DNA from: Hexactinellida sp. DTS-2022 | Lineage: Eukaryota > Porifera > Hexactinellida | DNA: 64,000 nt | Assembly: GCA_028753945.1 (NCBI GenBank) | Contig: JAPNXP010000009.1 | Coordinates: 4,712,001 to 4,776,000, forward strand | Direction: 5' to 3' | In this document: positions 55,979-64,000 of the stretch, piece after piece | Numbering within the stretch: position 1 is the first letter of the stretch | How the letters are laid out: the number at the start of each line of letters is the position of its first letter | Made by a program: the position numbers and the translations under genes | The notes under the pieces: model-generated | The model's input: only the letters and a program-made list of their open reading frames with translations | Told to the model about the DNA's origin: nothing | Database searches by the model: none

Positions 55979-56760
55979 AAAGTGGAAGTTTCACTTTCGC
56001 GAGGAGTTACCGTACTCCTATAATGATATTTTAGATAATGAAGAAAGTTTATTTAGTTATTCGCCAAACTTGACTTAATATACAGATATAATTGGCGATG
56101 GAAATTGATATTTCTCGACACTTGCTTATCTCATCTCAGGTAGTCAAGATTTCCATGCAGAGTTTAGGGAGCTAATAATTGATAATATGCTAGGTGACCT
56201 AAGTATGAAGGGCAATAAATATTAACGGACAAAATATGTTTATACGCAGGGAAATTATCGAAATGTACAAGACTGGGTTAACAAAACAGGGATGAGGAAG
56301 AGTGGGAAATGGGCTACAGATCTAGAACTCTTTGCAACTGCTTTGTTATTTAATATAGACATAGGCGTCGATATTTTTGGTATCCTTCAAAATCTGGGGG
56401 GGCCAAAAAAGGTTTATCTCTATACCTCATTATTAATATTATCTCATTATTAATATCACTACACAATTAACAATAAATTAACAATTTGTTTTTGTAACAC
56501 CTTGCGAATGAATCTGTAGAATGAATAGTCGCATTCATTGTAAAAAACAATCAATCTATGAAACATCGAGGTTAATAAACTGGGGGGGCCTGGGATACTC
56601 GGCCCCCCAGTTTTAAAAACTAGGGGGCCTGCCCCCCCTGCCCCCCCATTAATGACGCCTATGAATATAGATATCTGGGTATTTTTGGGTCCGTTGGGAA
56701 CACGTTAGATTGGATTTTCAGTGAATGGATCAACTTTTGAAGGTTAATGAAGGCGCCAAC
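55960..56760 (+). pseudogene. OTU cysteine-protease domain of the MULE
   Basis: Frame reads GRFLREKWKFHFREELPYSY, NDILDNEESLFSYSPN, IIGDGN-stop-YFSTLAYLIS, GSQDFHAEFRELIIDNM and SGKWATDLELFATALLFNID. After excising the MITE at 56360-56663 the last block continues as IWVFLGPLGTR. GDGNCxF with a following FR..L.. and a later W.t..E...a.a...i.I.vf are the OTU family pattern. Here the catalytic Cys codon position carries TGA (56106-56108), and TAA stops occur before it and at about 56222. OTU proteases remove ubiquitin-like modifiers; the role in MULEs is unknown. Confidence 0.72.
56360..56663. mobile_element. hAT MITE in OTU domain, TSD AATATAGA
   Basis: Ends CATAGGCGTCGATA and the inverse CATAGGCGTCATTA. 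Exact AATATAGA repeats at 56352-56359 and 56664-56671. GGGGGGCC and GGCCCCCC patches inside. Removal rejoins LFNIDI to WVFLG. Confidence 0.9.
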
Positions 56761-56961
56761 CCCAAATGGGATATACATACAGTATATATGAAATATTGGG
56801 AATCGTTATGAACCTATTATTTCTGTTAAATTCGAAAATAATAGTTAATTAATTTTTTAAATGAACAAGGCAGAGTTTTAGAAGAGTTGCAATAGTTTTA
56901 CCACAATATGTAGATATACTATCCTGTTATATTTAATGGCGCCCTTTTGGTGTCGTATCAA

Positions 56962-57354
56962 CAGGGAAGGAAACAGCCAAGCTGTTAACAGCTAATGAAA
57001 ATCGAAGCTGTTAACAGCTAGATGCTGACCAATGCAATAATTGAAATATTATTATATAATCATTTAGTTTCAAATTTCACTGTTATGTAAATACGAATTA
57101 CAATTCGAATTTAAACATTTTCAGTATAACTTTCTTTGCTTGTCCCTTTTCCTTAATTTTACTGATACAATTATTGAATTTGAACGGCTTGAATTGGCTG
57201 TTAACAGCTCACATTGGCTGTTAACAGCTCACATTGGCAGTTAAAAGCTTAAATTGGCGTTAATTAACAACTTAAAGGAGACTTAAATGCAGTTAAGTTG
57301 GGGACGAATTCTTAGTTGTTAACAGCGCTGTTAACAGCAGATTCACCACCCCTG
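56962..57354. mobile_element. hAT MITE with GCTGTTAACAGC palindromes
   Basis: Ends CAGGGAAGGAAACAGCCAAG and the inverse of CAGGGGTGGTGAATCTGCTG. Flanks CGTATCAA (56954-56961) and CGTATCAG (57355-57362) match at seven of eight. GCTGTTAACAGC or half of it occurs about nine times near the ends. Confidence 0.8.
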
Positions 57355-57947
57355 CGTATCAGTGAAAGGAATGCATGCATATTTTCACTAATGTGTTAAA
57401 TCCTAAACCAATAAACTAGTTCTCTCTTTATTTCCATGTTCTACTTAATTCTCAACCTTTTTTAGAATAACTTTGGTTATCTCGATCTTATCTCATATAA
57501 GCATTACTAATATTTGTCACCATTATAATATCATGCACTCGTTGGTAAGTCATATTCTGAGATAAAATGTTGCTTTAAATTATATGAGATTAGCCCTCTT
57601 CAAAAGGAAAATAAGTATATTTGGAGAGAAGGAACATCGGCACAAGTAAGATCATTCAGATAGAAGTTACGCAGATTATGGAAATGAAAAAAACCTGGAG
57701 TTGCTTAAAATAACTAACATTGTTGTAGTAACCATAATATTGTTTATATGCTGATTCTATTTTCATAATGTATATTGCATTCCAAATATACTTGCATATG
57801 AAGTTGTTTGTATTATGAAGGTATTGCAATCGTGTTTACAGAAAGTAATCACTAATCCTGATATTAATTAGGAAGTGCAGTCATGAATTATTCTTCAGAG
57901 GTACCAAAAACTTTAATTCCTGTGAACACTGTGACGCAAATCAAATA

Positions 57948-58310
57948 AATTCTTATCAATAGTATATTAGAGTTGACAACATATTCTACATTATGGATAT
58001 TAGATAGGTATGCAAATCATCATTGTAAGCCGATTTTAGTGAAATTTATGTTATTATTTTTTTATCAAAAATGAATATTTTGTATTGAAACTTGCATGAC
58101 ATGTTGTCATAGGTGAGTGATTAAAAGGAAAATTTGATATAATTAATAATTTTTTTGTTATATTATGGAAAACCGAGGTCTAAATTTGAACGAAAATTGC
58201 TAAGTAATCTTAAGGAATTTTGACATTTTGGCATTATATATGGGTTGTCACAACTTTCATCTTTCCGCTGGTGTGATAGTTTTTCACGTACAGCGTAAAC
58301 TTTTTGAGTT
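57948..58310 (-). repeat. right TIR of the MULE
   Basis: Inverted partner of 42961-43330. The reverse strand reads QKVYAVREKLSHQRKDESC as on the left. Confidence 0.85.
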
Positions 58311-58362
58311 TTTAATTCTAACTTAACTAAGTTCGTTTTTAATTCTAACTTAACTAAGTTCG
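58308..58362. repeat. tandem pair, TTTAATTCTAACTTAACTAA unit
   Basis: Two copies of an approximately 27-bp unit ending AACTAAGTTCG directly abut the right MULE end, followed by related AAGTTCACTTAAGTTC sequence. Confidence 0.85.
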
Positions 58363-58586
58363 AACTTTTTAAAATTAAGTTCACTTAAGTTCTTAGTGAA
58401 TACGGCTGCAGATGATAACTAAGCACGTTTGTATTGAATGCCAGTTACAAGTACAGTTCTATATTTGGGAGGGCTGGTCTGACCCCGAAAAAGGAAGTTT
58501 ATCGCCTATGAGTACATGCATGTTTCGCAATTCCCAAAATACCCAGAAAGAAATTTTTGAGGAAAGACGGAAAGACAGGATGAAAT

Positions 58587-58629
58587 ATATTTTTATAAAA
58601 TGTTAGGTCCTAACATTTTATAAAAATAT
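58587..58629. repeat. perfect palindrome, 21-bp arms
   Basis: ATATTTTTATAAAATGTTAGG and its exact complement around a single T at 58608. Confidence 0.93.
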
Positions 58630-58633
58630 TATT

Positions 58634-58689
58634 ATACCCATGGAAACCCTGATGTCCTACAGTTAGGACATCAGGGTTTCCATGGGTAT
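58634..58689. repeat. perfect palindrome, 26-bp arms
   Basis: The arm starting ATACCCATGGAAACCCTGAT (58634-58659) and its exact complement (58664-58689) flank the loop CAGT. It is followed by repeated GGGAATTCCCAT/ATGGGAATGGG sequence to about 58800, similar to sequence at 34040-34130. Confidence 0.93.
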
Positions 58690-58799
58690 GGGAATTCCCA
58701 TATGGAATGGGAATGGGGAAAATCAGCCTATGGATTTCCTACATGTGGAAATTCTAGGAGAATCTTATGGGAGTCCAGTGGAAAATCCAATGGGAACAC

Positions 58800-60170
58800 T
58801 ATGGGAAATCATGTAGGAAGCCTACACTAACCGGCAAAAAATAATTATTAAAACAGGAATTATATTCCAGACACAAGATGCTTCTTATACCTGTTAACGG
58901 CTGTTTGAACATATCTAAAATAACTTAAAATATATTAAAATAGTTCTAAATTTCATAACATTGTTATTTTAAGTCATTTTTATCCAATATCCATAAAGTG
59001 GCATAAGTATCCCTTCCAATTTTAACTAAAATCTCTGCCATTTTATATACTTAACATGTCATTTTATGTCAACATAATGTTGAAGCCTCTACTAATGTTA
59101 TTATGGTGCTAGAAGCTTGAATGTATGAATTCATAATATTGTCGTTCAATACTTTTTGCCGGTTAGTCTATATATTATATCCATTGTACACAGTACTATT
59201 AATAGTCTATTATTCTATTATATTTGTATATTTATCCACACCCATAAATCCAGTCAATACTATATTTGTTTGACAGAATACTATCATTTGGTAGAGATAG
59301 GAGTCCTATTAAAACCCTATGGAATATCCCACAGAAATTCTGTGTGAATGGGTTGGGAATGGAGATTTCATTCCCACGGCTACATTGGAATAACCCATTT
59401 CAACCGACCAATATCAAAGGATTTTTTCGGAAAGTTGCTCATTTGAAAAACGTACCCAACCATTGGAAATGTGTGTGTTTTGGATTGTTAGGTATTGTGG
59501 GCGTATAATTATCAGGATACAAAATCCAAATGTTTTGTACTTCAGACAAACCGGTTAATGTTGCTCAAATGGTCGGTTAACATTATCCCCAAAAAGATAT
59601 TTCGATAACCAATTTCCTGAATTAAATATATGGTTGTCTATAAAACAAACAATTTCTCACTATATTGAAACTAAATGTAAATGTTGTCAGGGAATTATAA
59701 AACGCAATTACACATGCACAAAGTGAGAACTTTTAATGTTTTGTTAATTCCCAAAGAGAATGGAAGATACAATCAGGTATTCATTAAAAATTCATGGGGT
59801 CTCTCCTGTGTGAAACCGATTTATTATTAATTCTGCCAAATGAACGCAATTTCCTTAATTGCAAAAAATATTCTAGAAAGATGATATTTAAGAAAAGGTG
59901 CTATAGCTATTGGCTCAATCTACAATCCTAGAGACTTGCCTACAAACGTGCCTGTAGTATGATTATGAATTCAAGTTTGATCAAATTTTTTCTACCTTTG
60001 ATCAATTTGGATCAGCTCTGGATCCAATCAGAGGCGGCACCAAGGGGTGGGTGGGACTTAAGCCCACCCTCTTTTTTGAGGGAGCCTCAAATAAGTTACA
60101 CATACCAATGATTTTTTTTAATTTACGACTAACTGTTAATTAAAAAATATAATTTCACTGTATATAGCTA
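58800..60170. other. no gene seen
   Basis: AT-rich. The ATGGGAA-type repeats seen near 58690-58800 reappear weakly near 59330-59400 (GGGTTGGGAATGGAGATTTC). A CAGAGGCGGCACCAAGG motif near 60031, partly mirrored by CTTGGCGCCTATG near 60817, may mark a worn hAT element. No target duplication found. Confidence 0.4.
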
Positions 60171-60173
60171 TAA

Positions 60174-60310
60174 CAGTCGACTCCGCTTAATAGAGCCCTC
60201 GAGACCAAGTTGTTTTGACCCGATTAAGCGGAGAAACCGATTAACTGAAAATATTGTAAGCCGAACTGTAATTCTGTCCTATAGATCCTGTGAAATTTTG
60301 ACCCGATTAA
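60174..60310. mobile_element. pogo-like MITE, worn right end
   Basis: Left end CAGTCGACTCCGCTTAATAG is the same as at 10340, with ATTAAGCGGAGAAACCGATT inside. The right end is not clearly preserved. Confidence 0.6.
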
Positions 60311-60370
60311 ACGATTTTGCCGAGGCAAAATCCTAGTTTATTAAAACTTAGCTGACAAAGGGACAAAGAC

Positions 60371-61418
<1,048 letters not shown>

Positions 61419-62160
61419 CAGGCTTGTCCAACCTACGACCCGCGGGCCACAATCCGGTCCGCCAACCATTTGAGAACTAATACATGTATTAATCAAACGG
61501 TTATTAGAATTTAGAACCATATACGTTAGTAACGTTACCAGGCCCGTATCCAGTGGGACGAGGGGGGCTGAGCTCCCAATGGAGAATTTTGAGCCCCCTG
61601 CTGAGAATTTCCTTAAATGGTGTGATGTATCTAACATTAGGATTTGTTGTCGAATAGGATATTTTGGGAATTTCTATCTTACTCGTTTTAATAACCTCAA
61701 ATAATCAACTGAGTATCGCACCTATTGGTTGAATAATTTGAGCGACTAGCTCTATTTTTGTTTCTGGTTTCCAGGGGCTTCTTCGCTGGACCCGCCTGGG
61801 AGGCTAACAGCGACCCCCAGACCCCAGTTGGCGATACGATTGTTTACAAACTACAACCTCCCTTCTTGCAAATTCTAGCTCCGCTGCTGCCTTGAATTCA
61901 TAATAAATTTTCTGACTCTGCCCCAAAATTCTAATTGCCCCACCTACTATCAGTTTCTGGCAACGGGCCTGACACGTTTACATAGTGAGCTTTCCGCAGT
62001 TATTACCAGTGCTGGCGAATCACCAAATTATCGAACCGAATCCACAAAAAGACTGACAGTGTTCATATTCGGTTAATAAGCCATAATATATATGGGTGGT
62101 CCGCAAGCAGTTAAACAGATTCTTGTTCGGCCCGTAAAGAAAAAAAGTTTGTCAAGCCTT
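61419..62160. mobile_element. hAT MITE (CAGGCTTGTCCAACC end) with nested copy
   Basis: Left end CAGGCTTGTCCAACCTAC followed by CCCGCGGGCC; right end AGTTTGTCAAGCCT, weakly inverted. Flanks GTTTAGAG (61411-61418) and GTTTGGGG (62161-62168) match at six of eight. Inside, 61539-61971 has ends CAGGCCCGTATCCAG and AACGGGCCTG and looks like a second hAT MITE without a clear duplication. Confidence 0.55.
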
Positions 62161-62405
62161 GTTTGGGGCTAACATGATATTACAGGCCAGGATCCATAAA
62201 GTGATGGTGGGTCTAGCATTCTCTAGAATGGGAGTTGTGGTATTATAAACAATTACATTACCAGCTGGGGGTAAGGAGGGCGCTGTTAGCCCCCTCCCCA
62301 AGTTGGGTACAGGGGCAAAGTCCCTGGCAACAGAAACCAAATTCCAATTCATACAAATGGGATTATACAATTCTGTAACTAAATAATACAAAAAGTTTAA
62401 ATTAC

Positions 62406-62714
62406 CTGAAAGTACAGAAAGAAAGAGGGAAATCTGACAGGATCTTTACACTCAGGCCAATTTTTTCGGATATTTCCAAATATGCAGATTGTTTTAATGA
62501 TTGATTAGAACTAAGTCTTTGTGGGAATCCCCAATATTCGAAACCTTTGAAAGGCCTAGTTAATAAGTAGAGAGGTTGATTAGTTGTATTTAGAATACAT
62601 GGCGAAGTTTTTGCCTTATATTTATCATTTAGCAAGGCTAATGAACTAAATATTGATAATTCTTTTGAAATAAGATGCTGTGAATAGTCAATTTCTGCTT
62701 TGTAAACTTGGAGT
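62406..62714 (-). CDS. possible internal host exon (103 codons)
   Basis: On the minus strand an acceptor-like TTGTTTGTATCTTTAG precedes the open stretch and TCAG|GTAATT follows it. The exon reads LQVYKAEIDYSQHLISKELS and IFSSLALLNDKYKAKTSPCI, then FEYWGFPQRLSSNQSLKQSA and YLEISEKIGLSVKILSDFPL. Amino-acid composition is protein-like, with no simple repeats. No family was recognised and no neighbouring exon traced. The length is a multiple of three (309 bp). Confidence 0.33.
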
Positions 62715-62759
62715 CTAAAGATACAAACAATGATAATTTGATTATTAGCGCGGAACACT

Positions 62760-63873
62760 TGATAGGACGCTTTGTAGCAGAAGATACTTAAAGTTATAGC
62801 CTAAATAGGCTTACAAACTTAACAAAATAATCTCTAATGATCACGAACAAAATTTTTGAGTCATAAAAATACATGTGCTAGTAAATTTTCGGATCTTTAT
62901 CACGGACGTGGTAGAGGGAGCGAATTATGAGCGAATAATGGAATTTCATATATAACCTCACTTGCTGTCGGATACCAAAGTTACCTGTTAGCCAAAAGTC
63001 GGCTCATGCTGTCTGATTTCTTCAATTAACTCTGAACAGAGCGAACAAATATTTACACACATAAGTATACATATTTGTATAATACAGTTAAATAGCATTA
63101 CCCATAGATAGCAGGTGTTTTTTCTACACAATTAAAACGGTCTACGTATCTTTAGTTTGTTGATAGGCTAGAATTTATATCTTTGTTTTAGCTTCTTTTG
63201 GCATGATTCTATTCTGGTAAATGACCCCATTGATCGGACGACCTCATTAACAGTGACCCCCTTTAAGAGGAGTTGAGTAAAAAACCTGGTCTAGAAAATA
63301 CGGTCTGTGTTGCGGTGTAAACGTGTACTCGCTGTGACCGCATTCACACTGATGTATACGCGTTCGCACTGGTTTCATCTCCTTAACACCTACCATTCTG
63401 GTGTTGCGTGTTCACACCGATATAATCACGTTCCAAAGGATTAAACGGCTTAAGAGTAAATTATTTTTGAGTTTTAATTTAAATACATTCATATATTGTT
63501 GTTTCTCAGTTGTTTAATTAACAGATTGTGTTTGTCAGAATTACTATATATTATGATAGGGAAATTCAAAATAAATACGCAATTGAGTTTTCTACTATCT
63601 TCCAATAGTTAGAATTGGGGAGTCAGAATCAATTAAAACACTCGGCGTAATTTAAAAATTATTATTATTATATATCCAATCAAAATTGTTCAAAACGCAG
63701 GAATTTGTTTATGTTCATAGGTGGAAGTTCATAATTAGTAGTTCAAAATTTAATCTAGAAGATTCTATGGTATATTCTTGTTAGGATGAAAAACCTTAAT
63801 TCAGCCATAGGACAATTATTATACGTGCTTAATTAATAATTACCCAGTATAGATTATAGTTGATAATGATATA
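62760..63873. other. no gene seen
   Basis: AT-rich, with a less AT-rich patch at 63300-63430 containing GTGTT(C/G)..AC alternations. No element ends recognised. Confidence 0.4.
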
Positions 63874-64000
63874 CAGTATACTCCGCTTAATTGGGACACG
63901 TTTGTTCCAGGCCTCTTGTCCCAATTAAGCGGAGATCCCAATAAACCGAAAAAAATCATGTAAAGTAGTGATCTACCTGCGATTAACAACATTTTTATTT
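63874..64000. mobile_element. pogo-like MITE, cut by window end
   Basis: Starts after TA with CAGTATACTCCGCTTAATTG; CCAATTAAGCGGAGATCCCA follows inside. Related to the elements at 10340 and 60174. Confidence 0.65.

Larger units (their letters stand above)
42961..58310 (+). mobile_element. Mutator-like element (MULE) with OTU protease, long TIRs
   Basis: Inverted repeats of about 370 bp at 42961-43330 and 57948-58310 share ACTCAAAA.GTTTACGCTG, TCAGCGGAAAGATGAAAGTT, CCATATATAATGCCAAAATG, GGCTTACAATGATGATTTGC and GTAGAATATGTTGTCAACTC. Between them are a MULE transposase and an OTU domain, both plus strand, and several kilobases of later insertions (T3, a pogo-like MITE, two hAT MITEs). Net own sequence is roughly 6 kb. 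The outer limits are set by where arm similarity stops; no 8-11 bp target duplication was found. OTU-bearing animal MULEs have been described (Phantom-type); placement there is inference. Confidence 0.75.

Overview
This is AT-rich animal nuclear DNA made almost entirely of DNA transposons and their remains. Spliced THAP-domain P-type transposases, ZMYM/TTF- and BED-type hAT transposases, a Transib/RAG1-like transposase, an OTU-protease Mutator-like element (MULE), a Tc1/mariner relative and Helitrons all point to an invertebrate metazoan. I cannot decide between cnidarian, tunicate, arthropod and others. No intact host gene is visible; three short stretches look like host exons at low confidence. 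I recognised no reverse transcriptase.

Layout. 0-7 kb: two decayed hAT transposases (minus strand 1-3040, plus strand 4962-6890) filled with nested short hAT elements, each marked by an exact 8-bp target-site duplication (TSD). 7.2-8.2 kb: a hAT MITE and a Helitron end. 9.1-12.0 kb: a broken THAP/P transposase. 12.1-18.0 kb: a long-inverted-repeat element (T1) carrying a FEN1/XPG-like gene. That gene is interrupted by two or three MITEs and by a complete 3.08-kb Transib/RAG1-like transposon, whose ends begin with CACAGTG and which is flanked by CATGG. 18.5-23 kb: tandem and hairpin repeats, a foldback element (T2) and MITEs. 23-26.9 kb: Helitron end, Tc1/mariner, P end and Helitron helicase remnant. 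28.1-32.1 kb: a full-length P element with its RNase H region deleted and replaced by a structured insert containing a type III hammerhead ribozyme. 32.6-41 kb: decayed hAT, pogo-like and hAT MITEs, and a P element inside a TA-flanked MITE. 43-58.3 kb: an OTU-encoding MULE with terminal inverted repeats (TIRs) of about 370 bp. It has swallowed a second long-inverted-repeat element (T3), which holds an autonomous-type hAT and a hAT MITE that in turn holds a complete P element. 58.3-64 kb: palindromes, a long AC microsatellite, MITEs and one possible host exon.

How the parts relate. TSDs and empty-site continuity give an order of events: removing inserts rejoins reading frames, most clearly the Transib element in the XPG-like gene and the MITE in the OTU domain. 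T1, T2 and T3 share a subterminal block, so they look like one mobilisation family even though only T1 still has a sizeable gene. Every transposase read here carries stops or frameshifts, so nothing appears able to move on its own.

Everything comes from reading sequence and translations by eye. Family names rest on remembered motifs, not database searches.
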